Below, one piece after another: positions 41,804-51,330 of a stretch of DNA of 64,000 bases; position 1 is the stretch's first letter, and each line of letters begins with the position of its first letter. A model generated the notes under the pieces. That model did no database searches and was not told where the DNA came from. It worked only from the letters and a program-made list of their open reading frames with translations. The stretch covers positions 1 through 64,000 of the forward strand of contig JAHZHL010000016.1 of NCBI GenBank assembly GCA_019420305.1. The letters run 5' to 3'. This DNA comes from Bacillota bacterium. GTDB taxonomy: Bacteria; Bacillota; Clostridia; Peptostreptococcales; Anaerovoracaceae. The position numbers and the translations under genes were made by a program.

Positions 41804-43163
41804 CTTCCGGCACCTCCCCCATATCCAACACTTTCAGAGAACTGTTTCCAAACACATCGACAGCCCGCACGCTGATTTTCCCGGTATCGCTGACGATCTG
41901 CCTGCACACCTTTTCCATGGTATGATTTTCTTTCGGAAAAGAGAACTGCGGGTTATGAACCCTTCCGTCATAATGAAAATCCACGCTCCAGTATTCCAAA
42001 AGCTGCAGCGGGTCCTTTTTCCGGAATTTTTTCAAAATCTCCCGATCCTCACGTTTCAGGGAAACCCGCTTCATATCCATAGTATAACCATCGAGAGTCA
42101 CTGTTACCAGTTTTTTATCCGTCAGATCGATGGGTTCAACCTGAAGACGGATCTCCAGCTCATCTCCCTGCCGGTCCGGACACTCTTCCAGCAGAACAAA
42201 GGCGCTCTTTTTTACCGACATCCTCTTAAGGCTGCAGGCGGCGGCGATTCCTCCGATGTCACAGGCAATCCAGGTGCGGGAAAGCTTTTCCGCGGCCGCG
42301 GCAAAAGACCCGGAACCGCAGAAAAAGTCCGCGCAGCAGTCTCCCGGGCGGCTGCAGCTTTCGATAATCCGCTCCAGAAGCTGCTCCGGTTTCTGGGTGG
42401 CATAGCCGGTTCGTTCCCCGGAAGTCCGCCCCACCATATCGATCTGCCAGACGTCCTTCATATTAACCATGGTGTACCATCCCAGCCCATCCTTATACTC
42501 TTTCACGCCTTTAAAGCGATAGGGCTTGTAACCCCGGTTATAGGACTTTTCCTTCAGAGGCCGGAAATAATAATGCCTGCTTTTTCCGTAAAACAGCAGG
42601 GTATCGTGCTTCCTGGAAAAATTTCGTTTTCCCGTGCCTCCCGATTTGTAATGCCAGACCACCTCATTGACAAAATTCTTTTCCCCAAAGATGGCGTCCA
42701 GCAGGATTTTCACATAATGAACCACATGCCAATCCAGATGCACCCACAGGCACCCTTCCTCGGAAAGCAGATCCCGAATTAAGAAAAACCGCACGCACAG
42801 CATCCGCAGATATTCCTCGATCCCGGTTTTCCACAAATCCTCGTATGCCAGCGGCTTGATGGCAGGCACCTCGCCTACCGCTTCGGACTTGAGCCGGATC
42901 ACCGCGTCGTAACTTGCTTTTGAATAAAAGGGAGGGTCCAGATAGGCGAGCTGCAGCTTTCCCTCCATTTTTTTCTCCCGCAGCAGATACTGGATAAAAT
43001 CCAGATTATCACCCCGGGCAAGGAGGCTGCTTTCTTCTGATTTCCGGTGGTAGATTTTTTCCACTGGAAAAAATTCCGGTCCGCTCTCCAGGCTTTCCTT
43101 TATCTTGCAATATTCTCGTCTGCTTTCCTCCAGAATGGAAGGAAGCGAAAAAATCAAACTCAT
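41781..43163 (-). CDS. orphan site-specific DNA methyltransferase
   Basis: A 460-residue beta-class adenine or cytosine-N4 methyltransferase. The order is catalytic motif LDPPF (residues 75-79) first, then the TGYATQKPEQLLERII region (252-267) and the SAM motif DFFCGSGSF (279-287). About 140 C-terminal residues have no recognised domain. It overlaps ygiQ by four bases and yitT by 23, and no restriction endonuclease gene is near, so it probably acts alone or in regulation. Confidence 0.85.
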   Translation of the reverse strand: MSLIFSLPSILEESRREYCKIKESLESGPEFFPVEKIYHRKSEESSLLARGDNLDFIQYLLREKKMEGKLQLAYLDPPFYSKASYDAVIRLKSEAVGEVPAIKPLAYEDLWKTGIEEYLRMLCVRFFLIRDLLSEEGCLWVHLDWHVVHYVKILLDAIFGEKNFVNEVVWHYKSGGTGKRNFSRKHDTLLFYGKSRHYYFRPLKEKSYNRGYKPYRFKGVKEYKDGLGWYTMVNMKDVWQIDMVGRTSGERTGYATQKPEQLLERIIESCSRPGDCCADFFCGSGSFAAAAEKLSRTWIACDIGGIAAACSLKRMSVKKSAFVLLEECPDRQGDELEIRLQVEPIDLTDKKLVTVTLDGYTMDMKRVSLKREDREILKKFRKKDPLQLLEYWSVDFHYDGRVHNPQFSFPKENHTMEKVCRQIVSDTGKISVRAVDVFGNSSLKVLDMGEVPEGEREMEE

Positions 43164-44959
43164 CCTTTTCTGCCTTTCCTGTGTTTTTCCGGCGCCAAAA
43201 TCGGGATCAGATCGCTCCTTCCCGCCCTGGCAAGCGCCGCCTTTACAAGCCTCCTGTTTTCCGGCTTGTGGAAATGGATCAGCGCCCTCTGCATCTTTTT
43301 CTCCTCCAGATCCGATGGAATGTAAACCGCTTCCTTTGTAAAAGGTTCCTCTCCGGTATGATACATACAGGTGGACAGGGTTCCCGGCGTAGGATAAAAG
43401 TCCTGAACCTGATCCGGAATAAAATGATGTTCCTTTAAAAACAATGCCAGTTCTACCGCGTCGGAAAGCTGGCTCCCCGGATGAGACGAGATCAGATAGG
43501 GAATCAGATACTGCTTTTTCCCCAGCTTCTCATTGATGCTCCGGTAAAGTCCGCTGAATTGCTCAAAGACTTCTTTTCCCGGTTTGCGCATGCTGGCGAG
43601 CACCCGGGGAGAAACATGCTCCGGCGCGACTTTCAGTGTTCCGCTGACATGGTATCTGCACAGATCCCACAGGAACTGCCTGTCCGGATCTGCCATCACA
43701 TAATCGTAACGGATGCCTGAGCGGATAAAGACTTTTTTCACACCCGGAAGTTCTCTCAGGCGGGACAAGAGCTGCCGGTATTCCGTATGATCCACCTTCA
43801 TCTGCGCGCAGGGCTTTGGGTACAGACAGTCTCGGTTCCGGCATACTCCGGATTTCAGCTGCTTTTCGCAGGCCGGATGGCGAAAATTGGCGGTCGGGCC
43901 TCCCACATCATGGATATAGCCTTTGAAGTCCGGTTTCTTCGTCAGTTCCTCCGCTTCCCTGACAATGGACTCGATGCTCCGGCTGCGGAGTTCCCTTCCC
44001 TGGTGAAACGTCAGGGCGCAAAAGCTGCAGCCCCCAAAGCAGCCTCTGCTGCTGACCAGACTGAACTTTACCTCTTTGAGGGCCGGAACGCCGCCTGCTT
44101 TGTCATAGACCGGATGGGACTCCCGTTCATAGGGAAGTTCATAAACCTGATCCAGTTCCTCCCGTTCCAGCGGCGGCTGGGGCGGATTCTGCACAACACA
44201 GCGGCCTTCCTTTCCGTAAGGCTCCATCAGGCGCTTTCCGCTGATGGCCTCGTTATTTCGGTACTGCAGGGCGAAACTGTCTCCGTATCTTCTTTTCTCT
44301 TCCCGGATTTCCTCAAAAGACGGCAGCAGGATGGTTTCTTCATCCGCGTCGGAAAGCGTTCCCCGGACGCAGGTTCCCCGAATCCATCCGATATATTTCG
44401 CCTCGATTCCGCTGTCCAGAGCTTCCGCGATCTCTATGACAGCCCGTTCTCCCATTCCGTAAATCAAAAGATCCGCTTTCGCGTCCAGCAGCACGGAACG
44501 CCTTACCTTATCGTCCCAGTAATCGTAGTGCCCCAGTCTGCGCAGGCTGGCTTCCAGGCCGCCGAGAATCACCGGAACATCCCGATAGGCTTCTTTCGCC
44601 CGGTTGCTGTAGACGATCAGCGCCCGATCCGGACGCAGACCCGCTTTTCCCCCCGGCGAATATTCATCCCGTTTTCTGCGATGTTTGAATACCGAAAAAT
44701 GGTTCACCATGGAATCCACATTTCCGCTGTTAATGAGGAATCCCAGCCGCGGCTTTCCGAATCTGCGAAAGTCCTCAGCGGACCGCCAGTCCGGCTGGGA
44801 CAGAATTGCCACTTTGTAGCCGAACCGTTCCAGAAGACGGCTGATAATCGCTGTGCCGAAGGACGGATGATCCACATAGGCGTCTCCTGTCACTAAGACA
44901 AAATCCACCTGCTCCCAGCCTCTCGCTTTCATATCCTTTTTTGAAATTGGCAGAAACAT
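43160..44959 (-). CDS. YgiQ family radical SAM protein
   Basis: A 599-residue radical SAM protein. The cluster-binding motif is SSRGCFGGCSFCAL and the N-terminal domain has the family DFVLVTGDAYVDHPSFGTA. A second cysteine-rich segment (CRNRDCLYPKPC) follows. The start at 44959 has GAGGAGG eight bases upstream. The reaction is not known for the family. Confidence 0.92.
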   Translation of the reverse strand: MFLPISKKDMKARGWEQVDFVLVTGDAYVDHPSFGTAIISRLLERFGYKVAILSQPDWRSAEDFRRFGKPRLGFLINSGNVDSMVNHFSVFKHRRKRDEYSPGGKAGLRPDRALIVYSNRAKEAYRDVPVILGGLEASLRRLGHYDYWDDKVRRSVLLDAKADLLIYGMGERAVIEIAEALDSGIEAKYIGWIRGTCVRGTLSDADEETILLPSFEEIREEKRRYGDSFALQYRNNEAISGKRLMEPYGKEGRCVVQNPPQPPLEREELDQVYELPYERESHPVYDKAGGVPALKEVKFSLVSSRGCFGGCSFCALTFHQGRELRSRSIESIVREAEELTKKPDFKGYIHDVGGPTANFRHPACEKQLKSGVCRNRDCLYPKPCAQMKVDHTEYRQLLSRLRELPGVKKVFIRSGIRYDYVMADPDRQFLWDLCRYHVSGTLKVAPEHVSPRVLASMRKPGKEVFEQFSGLYRSINEKLGKKQYLIPYLISSHPGSQLSDAVELALFLKEHHFIPDQVQDFYPTPGTLSTCMYHTGEEPFTKEAVYIPSDLEEKKMQRALIHFHKPENRRLVKAALARAGRSDLIPILAPEKHRKGRKG

Positions 44960-44991
44960 ACCGCTTTCCTCCTCTTTCTGCAAGATCAGTA

Positions 44992-45031
44992 AAATTCCCT
45001 ATTGGGAAGCCGCCCTCTCAATAGGGAATTT
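44992..45031 (-). terminator. terminator after the CHAP/SH3b gene
   Basis: A perfect 13-bp stem (44992-45004 with 45019-45031, AAATTCCCTATTG arm) ends in TTTT on the minus strand and lies five bases past the stop at 45037. Confidence 0.75.
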
Positions 45032-45036
45032 CATCT

Positions 45037-46734
45037 TTATACCCTCTTTGTATAAGATAGTTTAATCCAGTATCCGTTCTTTTTCAACTTGCCCCAGCCG
45101 TTCTTGGTCCGGGTAATCCGGTAGGTTCCTTTTCGGATCGCGCCTTTGCTTTTGTATCTGGTTCCGGGGCCGGTGCGCATATTCAGCTCTGTCACTTTAA
45201 CACGCACTTTATAAGTCTTTGGCTTGACTTTTGTCGTATAAGACAGCTTAATCCAGCAGCCGTTTTTTTTCAATCTGCCCCAGCCGTTTTTTGTCCTGGT
45301 AATCCAGTATGTTCCTTTTTTCAGCTTTCCTCTGCTTTTGTATCCGGTTCCCGGGCCGGTACGCATATTCAGCGCTGTAACCTTGACCCGCACTTTATAG
45401 CTGCTGCCTGAAGAAGGTCGCGTGTTCCTGACAGGCTGCGTCGGCTTTTTCTCAGACGCGGCGTTGCTGGCTGAATTCGCGGAAGTTGTATAAGACAGCT
45501 TAATCCAGTATCCGTTTTTCTCCAGCTTGCCCCAGCCGTTTTTCGTCTGAACAATGGTGTACACACCTTTTGGTATTTTTCCCTTACTCTTATAAACGGT
45601 TCCCGGGCCGGTACGCATATTCAAATCGCTCACCGCGACACGAACCTTGGAAGGTTTGGCGCGTGTAATATTCAGCGCATACACTTTTACAGCTCCGTTC
45701 TGCGCCTTGACCGTTACGCTCTTCTTATTCAGACCGCTCGCAAGTTTCACGCTTCCGGTTCCCGCAATGCTGGCTTTTGAATGAGATTTCAGCGCTTTGA
45801 TTGTAACCGACGATACATTGCTCGGCACACTTAGGAAGTAGGAAGTCTGGCTCGCTTTAAAGGATGGAGAAATCGTGTACCCGCTGACTCCCAGCGTCTT
45901 TAAATTGTTATTTCCGCTTTTTTCCGTAACTTTCGTGGCATATTCCATAGAGATCCAGTAGCCATTGCTGGCAAGCTGTCCCCATTCGCCGTCTGTTGTA
46001 ACCGCTTTCAGTTTATGGGTTCCCTTCTTGATATAACCCATGTTTGAATATCCGGTTCCCGGACCTGAACGCATCCGCAGCTGGGAAACAGAAACCCTTA
46101 CGCTGTAGCTGACTTTTTTCTGGCTGACAGCAGAAGGCGTTTTGTCGGTCACATAAATATATCCCTTGGGAGTGCCGTTGCTCTTCCATGGAATTCCGTA
46201 ATGGAAAAAGAAGTCGTCTGTGGAGCTTGGGCCATAGGTCTTTGTCTGCCATCCGGACTCGGAAACATAAATCTGTTTGCCCACTACCTTTTCGACAAAC
46301 GCAACGTGGGTTCTGTACACAACAATCGATCCGGCTTTCGGTTTGGAACCATATGGATAAAATTTTCCTCGCTTATTACATGCCCACCATTCTCCGGCAT
46401 TTCCCCTCAGATTCGGGTTCAGCGGTTTTCCCAGCACTTCGCTGGCTCTGCTGTAAGCCCACCAGGTACAGTTGCCCCATATATAGCCTCCTGTCCTTCC
46501 ATCGTCCATGATCCCCTTGTAGTATTTAAAGTCCGGAGCGAGTCTTCCCGCTTTCCAGAACCGATTCAGATTCGAATAATAAAACTTCGCATTGGGATCC
46601 GACAGGGTCGGCATGCTTGTCCGGATTTTAAAGGAACCTGCGGCAGATACCTCTGCGGGGCTGGCTGCCGCGGGTACGATCAGCGTTGCCGCCAGCAGCA
46701 GGATCAGCAGGATCGACATACCTTTTCGTTTCAT
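45037..46734 (-). CDS. secreted CHAP amidase with four SH3b domains
   Basis: A 565-residue exported protein. After a signal peptide (about 1-33), a CHAP domain has catalytic Cys89 (WGNCTWWA) and His143 (RTHVAFVE). SH3b domains follow at about 209-267, 362-417, 446-501 and 507-563, with a cadherin-like beta-sandwich at 276-358. It would cleave cell-wall peptides and bind the wall through the SH3b domains. The start at 46734 has AGGAGG upstream. It has its own promoter and terminator. Confidence 0.88.
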   Translation of the reverse strand: MKRKGMSILLILLLAATLIVPAAASPAEVSAAGSFKIRTSMPTLSDPNAKFYYSNLNRFWKAGRLAPDFKYYKGIMDDGRTGGYIWGNCTWWAYSRASEVLGKPLNPNLRGNAGEWWACNKRGKFYPYGSKPKAGSIVVYRTHVAFVEKVVGKQIYVSESGWQTKTYGPSSTDDFFFHYGIPWKSNGTPKGYIYVTDKTPSAVSQKKVSYSVRVSVSQLRMRSGPGTGYSNMGYIKKGTHKLKAVTTDGEWGQLASNGYWISMEYATKVTEKSGNNNLKTLGVSGYTISPSFKASQTSYFLSVPSNVSSVTIKALKSHSKASIAGTGSVKLASGLNKKSVTVKAQNGAVKVYALNITRAKPSKVRVAVSDLNMRTGPGTVYKSKGKIPKGVYTIVQTKNGWGKLEKNGYWIKLSYTTSANSASNAASEKKPTQPVRNTRPSSGSSYKVRVKVTALNMRTGPGTGYKSRGKLKKGTYWITRTKNGWGRLKKNGCWIKLSYTTKVKPKTYKVRVKVTELNMRTGPGTRYKSKGAIRKGTYRITRTKNGWGKLKKNGYWIKLSYTKRV

Positions 46735-46802
46735 AAACAAAAGCCTCCTCTTTTGGACAATTTCGTTCTTTCTTTACCAAAATCTCATAATAATCCGTTA
46801 CA

Positions 46803-46831
46803 ATTATAACTTTTGTCCAAAAATATGGCAA
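46803..46831 (-). promoter_or_regulatory. sigma-A promoter of the CHAP/SH3b gene
   Basis: On the minus strand TTGCCA (46826-46831) and a perfect TATAAT (46803-46808) are 17 bases apart, with the gene start about 70 bases downstream. Confidence 0.7.
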
Positions 46832-46942
46832 GATTTTTCCTCGATTTCCCACCGTGAAGGAAAGCGATTTTAAACAAAATCCAAGAAAAAGGTTTGCCCT
46901 TTTCGAGAAATTCACAAGATGTGGTGTAAAAGGTAGCAACTC

Positions 46943-49174
46943 CTACAAAAATACACGTCCCCATTTAAACCATATTTTTTTATACCGGGAAAGCCCGCTG
47001 TAAAGCTCCTGTGCCGCCTGCCAGTACACCTGCCTTACAAACTGCTCCGCTTCCCGGCTGACCGGCTGGCTTCCAAACGCGGCCTGGCTGACCAATTCCA
47101 CAACGTTTTCCACCGCTTTTTCAGAGATCCCCGGCACATTCTCCGCCAGCTTTTCGGCAAAATCCGGTTCTTGCCCGCAATACCCCCGCATCCTGCCTGT
47201 AAATCGAAGCATATCCAAAAGCTGTGAAAAATATCTGCGGCATCCTGCTCTTTCCAGCTTCCGCAACCGGTATTTTCTTCTGGCAAATATTCCGGCTGCC
47301 AGAGAAGCTACAAGTACGGCCGCAATGAGAATGGCGAACCACTTTCCTTTCTCTCCTACAGAATCGGAGCCGCTGTTTTCTTTTTGCACTTCCGTGGTCT
47401 CCCGGTATTTTAAAGTATCTCCGTTCTGCCGTGTCTGCTGATTAGCGTCCTGTTCCCGCGTTTGTCCGGCGGTTTCCGCAGTATCTTCCTCTTCTTCCGC
47501 AGGCGGCGTCACTTCCACCGGGCTCCAACCCCGATCCTCTGAAAAGACTTCCGCCCACGCATGGGCGGAGCGATCGGAGACAACCGTGACATACGTTCCG
47601 TCTTCCTGCCGCTCAAAATCGGAGGGCGCGACCGCGTATCCGCTCACATAGCGTGCCGGAATATCATATATACGATACATTAGTACGGCTGCTGACGCGA
47701 AATGCACGCAATATCCCTGGTGGTTTTCAAAAAGAAAATATTCCACAATATCCCTGTTGTATGGAGCCCGCCCCGGGGTTCTCGTATAGGAAGCCCTTTC
47801 ACGCAGTGTGCGCCGGATAAATCCCGTAACCGCCTTCTGTCCTGAAACGTCCGTCTCCCTGCACAACCTGGAAAGCTGTGGCAATTCGTCTTCTTCCACT
47901 CTGATATATTCGCTCTGGATCACCTGACAATAGGCTTGCTGCAGCTGTTTTTGCCACCTATCATATTCTTTCATATTCGCTGGAATATTCTGCCAGTTCA
48001 GATCCATTTCATCTGTTTCATAATACTGGTACTGATAGGACCCTCTTCCGAAATAGCCCCGGTTCCACACACTGTAGTAAGGACTGTAATACACGCTGTA
48101 ATCTCCGGAAAGATAACGGATCGTCAGCAGCCTGCCTTCTTCCGGAGCTTCAGGGTTGGTGCTGCTGTTCATAAAAAAGTACATGGAATTCAGCATTGCC
48201 CGCACTGAGCTTCCTCGTTCCTGCCATCCGAGAATCTCCGCGGTCCGTTCCTCTACAGAATCTTCCTCCGCCGCAAGCCACTGCCCGTTTTCATAAGCTC
48301 CGCCTTCAAATCCTTTTAGATAGATTGTCTCCTGCGGCCGCTGTGAAACTCTGACTTCCAGACGCGGAGTTCCCGACTGATAATTGTTTCCCCGGCTTAC
48401 CGTTCCGCTGCTGATCTGATTTTCCGTTCTTCCTGCCGCGCGCTCCATGAACTGGAAAAACGTTCCCTCCGCGTTATCCACACTTTGAAACAGTACATCG
48501 GAATTCGGCACTGCCAGTATGAAAGTCAGAAGAAGCGCGGCAACTGTAAAACCGGAGATCGTTCGCCTGCTGCGGGCAGCCGCGTTTCCGCCGCTTTCCG
48601 GTTCTGTCTCCTGTTTTCCTCTTTTCCCCTGTGAAACCAGAAAAAAAATCTGGAAGAACAGGATCAATCCAACGCTCCCCGCTCCCGGCCGCATCTGAAT
48701 CACCGGACCTGCAAGGAGGAGCGCAGTCGTAGACAAATACAAAATCATATGGTTCCCGCACCGGAATTCGATGAAAAAAATAAGAAACGCGATCATCAGC
48801 ATAGCAAACAAGGCTTCTGCCGACGAATCCTCCAGATCCGGCGTTCCTGCCCATACCGACTGTCCCAGGCGGACAAGGCCCGGTATCAGCGTATCCCGAA
48901 AAAGAAACAGGCTGAGCAGCCAGGCTCCCGCGAACAATCCGTCAAACCAACATCCCGCCCTCGGAAAGGAACGGATCCACCAGAGAAAGAAGCAGAATCC
49001 CGCTGTAATCAGGTCAATCTGCAGAAGGGCAGAGGAAAACTCCTGCCCGGACTGAAAGAACAGCAACATGCCGCAGACCCCGGCTCCATAAGCCGCAAAT
49101 TGCAGGATACTGGGGCGTCTTTGTTTTCGCGAAGCGTTCCCGTACGTTATGATTCTTCGTTTCTCCAATCCCAT
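46943..49174 (-). CDS. TgpA-like transglutaminase-domain membrane protein
   Basis: A 743-residue membrane protein with about five N-terminal helices, a long outer region with a transglutaminase core (catalytic Cys in HQGYCVHFASAA, His in RSAHAWAEV, then GWSPVEVTPP) and a last helix near residue 620 ahead of a cytoplasmic tail. It overlaps the DUF58 gene by 28 bases. The MoxR-DUF58-transglutaminase set is a known envelope-linked operon type; the substrate is not known. Confidence 0.88.
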   Translation of the reverse strand: MGLEKRRIITYGNASRKQRRPSILQFAAYGAGVCGMLLFFQSGQEFSSALLQIDLITAGFCFFLWWIRSFPRAGCWFDGLFAGAWLLSLFLFRDTLIPGLVRLGQSVWAGTPDLEDSSAEALFAMLMIAFLIFFIEFRCGNHMILYLSTTALLLAGPVIQMRPGAGSVGLILFFQIFFLVSQGKRGKQETEPESGGNAAARSRRTISGFTVAALLLTFILAVPNSDVLFQSVDNAEGTFFQFMERAAGRTENQISSGTVSRGNNYQSGTPRLEVRVSQRPQETIYLKGFEGGAYENGQWLAAEEDSVEERTAEILGWQERGSSVRAMLNSMYFFMNSSTNPEAPEEGRLLTIRYLSGDYSVYYSPYYSVWNRGYFGRGSYQYQYYETDEMDLNWQNIPANMKEYDRWQKQLQQAYCQVIQSEYIRVEEDELPQLSRLCRETDVSGQKAVTGFIRRTLRERASYTRTPGRAPYNRDIVEYFLFENHQGYCVHFASAAVLMYRIYDIPARYVSGYAVAPSDFERQEDGTYVTVVSDRSAHAWAEVFSEDRGWSPVEVTPPAEEEEDTAETAGQTREQDANQQTRQNGDTLKYRETTEVQKENSGSDSVGEKGKWFAILIAAVLVASLAAGIFARRKYRLRKLERAGCRRYFSQLLDMLRFTGRMRGYCGQEPDFAEKLAENVPGISEKAVENVVELVSQAAFGSQPVSREAEQFVRQVYWQAAQELYSGLSRYKKIWFKWGRVFL

Positions 49175-50190
49175 TTCAATCCCTCTTCATTATAAAGCGT
49201 TAAATCATAATCCAGATACAAGCCTCTTTCCCCTTCCGGAGTACCGCTCTCCGCCGCCCTGCCCAGAGGGATCTCCGTGCCGCGCCCGATCCCTTCATAC
49301 AGCATGCGCATCATTGCCTGCATTCCCTCTTCCCCTGCTACTTCCGCACTGCGAATGCCTTTGCTCTGGGTGCAGTACCACTGCACGAGCACCAGTTCAA
49401 ACCGATCCAACAGTCCTGCAGTCAACGACCACAACCCATGATAAAAACGTTCCAGCCTCTCTTCGTTGACGGACTTCCTTGTCCGGTTGGTCAGAAAGAG
49501 AAAACAGCATCCCCGGGATTCTGTTTCGTACTCCCGGATCAGCAGCGTTTCCATACGCGCGCTCTGATTCCAATGAATATGCCGTATCGAATCTCCCTGA
49601 GCATAATCGCGAATCTGGCGGACTTCCTCCTGCGCGGGAGTACCTTCCGGTGAAGGGAAAGGAGTCCCGGAATCTCCCTCCGATTCCTCCCCGAGAAAGG
49701 ACAGGTCGGCAGCTTCTGCCGATGGCAGTACTGCGATTTCCATCTTTTCGTCGCTTTTTCTTCTTCTGCGAAACAGGCGAATCGGATCATAGATCCGGAT
49801 TTTTTCAATCTGAATTTCATACAGCCCGCAGGAAGGAAACCGGATGAAAAAAGGAAGCGCGTCCCGGCTTTTCCGATCGCTGTTACTCCGCAATACGGCT
49901 TTTTCACTGAAAAATAAATTACAGAGTTTAAAAGAAACCTGAAAATACGCCGGCAACATCCCCCGGTTTTCTGTCAAAATTTTACATGTATATATCTGTC
50001 CCTTATATGCGATATCCGATTTCTTCAAGAAAGCAACGTGCAGCTGCCTTTTCAGATAAAAGGAAGTAAAAATCATAAACACCGCGAGAATCGCTTCTGT
50101 TATACTTGCGATCATCAGCGGAAGAGAACGATAGCTCCCCGCGATATAGTAAGTAAGCAGCATCAGTATAAGAAGGCAACCTTTTTTCAT
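49147..50190 (-). CDS. DUF58 domain protein
   Basis: A 347-residue protein with two short N-terminal helices and a DUF58 (vWA-like) domain marked by RQIRDYAQGDSIRHIHWNQS. It overlaps the MoxR gene by four bases and the transglutaminase gene by 28, showing strict co-expression. DUF58 proteins are thought to be assembled by the MoxR partner. Confidence 0.88.
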   Translation of the reverse strand: MKKGCLLILMLLTYYIAGSYRSLPLMIASITEAILAVFMIFTSFYLKRQLHVAFLKKSDIAYKGQIYTCKILTENRGMLPAYFQVSFKLCNLFFSEKAVLRSNSDRKSRDALPFFIRFPSCGLYEIQIEKIRIYDPIRLFRRRRKSDEKMEIAVLPSAEAADLSFLGEESEGDSGTPFPSPEGTPAQEEVRQIRDYAQGDSIRHIHWNQSARMETLLIREYETESRGCCFLFLTNRTRKSVNEERLERFYHGLWSLTAGLLDRFELVLVQWYCTQSKGIRSAEVAGEEGMQAMMRMLYEGIGRGTEIPLGRAAESGTPEGERGLYLDYDLTLYNEEGLKWDWRNEES

Positions 50191-51140
50191 CGCCGTGGTT
50201 CTCCCATCTGCGGTCTGTCCACAGACTGCAGGATTCTCCGCACGATCGTGTCTTTCCCGATCCCTTCCATCTTCGCGGCGGCATTTGGAACAATGCGATG
50301 GGAAATGACATAGGGATACTGTTCCGCCACGTCAGCGGGAATCACAAACGAACGCCCTTTCAGCCATGCTCCTGCTTTCGCGGCTTTAACCAGATCCACC
50401 GTTGCCCTGGGGCTTGCGCCCTGTTTCAGATATGGGTCTGTCCGCGTTTTTGTTACCAATTGTAGAAGATAGCGATAGATCACCTCGCTTATAAAAACAT
50501 TCTCTACTTCTTTCTGCATAGCAGTCAGCTGTGCTCTCTCCGCGGCGGGTCGGAGGTTCCGAAGCTGTTCCCGTTCCCCGATCGTTTTTGCCATTAACAG
50601 TTCACTTTCAAAATCCGGGTACCCCATACTCATCGAAACCATAAAACGATCCACCTGTGCTTCCGGAAGATCGTTGGTTCCCGCATTCCCGTAAGGGTTT
50701 TGCGTCGCAATTACAAAAAAAGGAGCCGGAAGCTGCCGCGTGACACCTTCTACAGACACATTCCCTTCTTCCATAGCTTCCAAAAGAGCGGACTGGGTTT
50801 TCGGAGAAGCCCGGTTCAATTCATCCGCCAGCAAAAAATTGCAGAACAAGCTCCCCTCCTGATAAATAAATTCCTCTTTTTCTCTCCGGTACAAGGAAAA
50901 GCCGGTCAGATCCGAAGGCATAACGTCCGGAGTAAACTGAACCCGTCTATGCGAGACTCCCAGGCTTTTCGCAAAAGCAACAGCCATGGTTGTCTTTCCC
51001 ACTCCCGGCATATCCTCCAGCAGTACATGCCCGCCTGCGAGAACAGCCGTCATTGCCTCACGGACTACCGCGTCTTTTCCCAGCACATACTGATTCACCT
51101 GCTCGATTACAGCCAGCGCTATCTGCCGCAGTTCCCCCAT
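50187..51140 (-). CDS. MoxR family AAA+ ATPase
   Basis: A 317-residue chaperone-like ATPase. Walker A is MPGVGKTT (residues 44-51), Walker B is FLLADELNRA with the following SPKTQSALLEAMEE, and the sensor segment is VIATQNPYG. It heads the leftward operon with DUF58 and transglutaminase proteins. Confidence 0.93.
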   Translation of the reverse strand: MGELRQIALAVIEQVNQYVLGKDAVVREAMTAVLAGGHVLLEDMPGVGKTTMAVAFAKSLGVSHRRVQFTPDVMPSDLTGFSLYRREKEEFIYQEGSLFCNFLLADELNRASPKTQSALLEAMEEGNVSVEGVTRQLPAPFFVIATQNPYGNAGTNDLPEAQVDRFMVSMSMGYPDFESELLMAKTIGEREQLRNLRPAAERAQLTAMQKEVENVFISEVIYRYLLQLVTKTRTDPYLKQGASPRATVDLVKAAKAGAWLKGRSFVIPADVAEQYPYVISHRIVPNAAAKMEGIGKDTIVRRILQSVDRPQMGEPRR

Positions 51141-51268
51141 TTCATAAATCCCCCTTTTCCATTCAGTCTCGTTTTTTTAATTATATATCCTGAAGTTCAC
51201 TTCAAGTCAATCCGGCTTTCTTGTAAATTTCATGTAGGTTCTATGTGTGGATTTTGTGCCTATAGAAA

Positions 51269-51315
51269 ACGGAACTCCGCTCAGAACCCTGTTTCCCGGT
51301 TCTGTGAAGTTCCGT
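51269..51315 (-). terminator. terminator after pnp
   Basis: Two stacked stems (ACGGAACT/AGTTCCGT outer, CAGAACC/GGTTCTG inner) are followed on the minus strand by TTTTC. It is 15 bases past the pnp stop. Confidence 0.75.
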
Positions 51316-51330
51316 CTTTGCTCGTATTTT

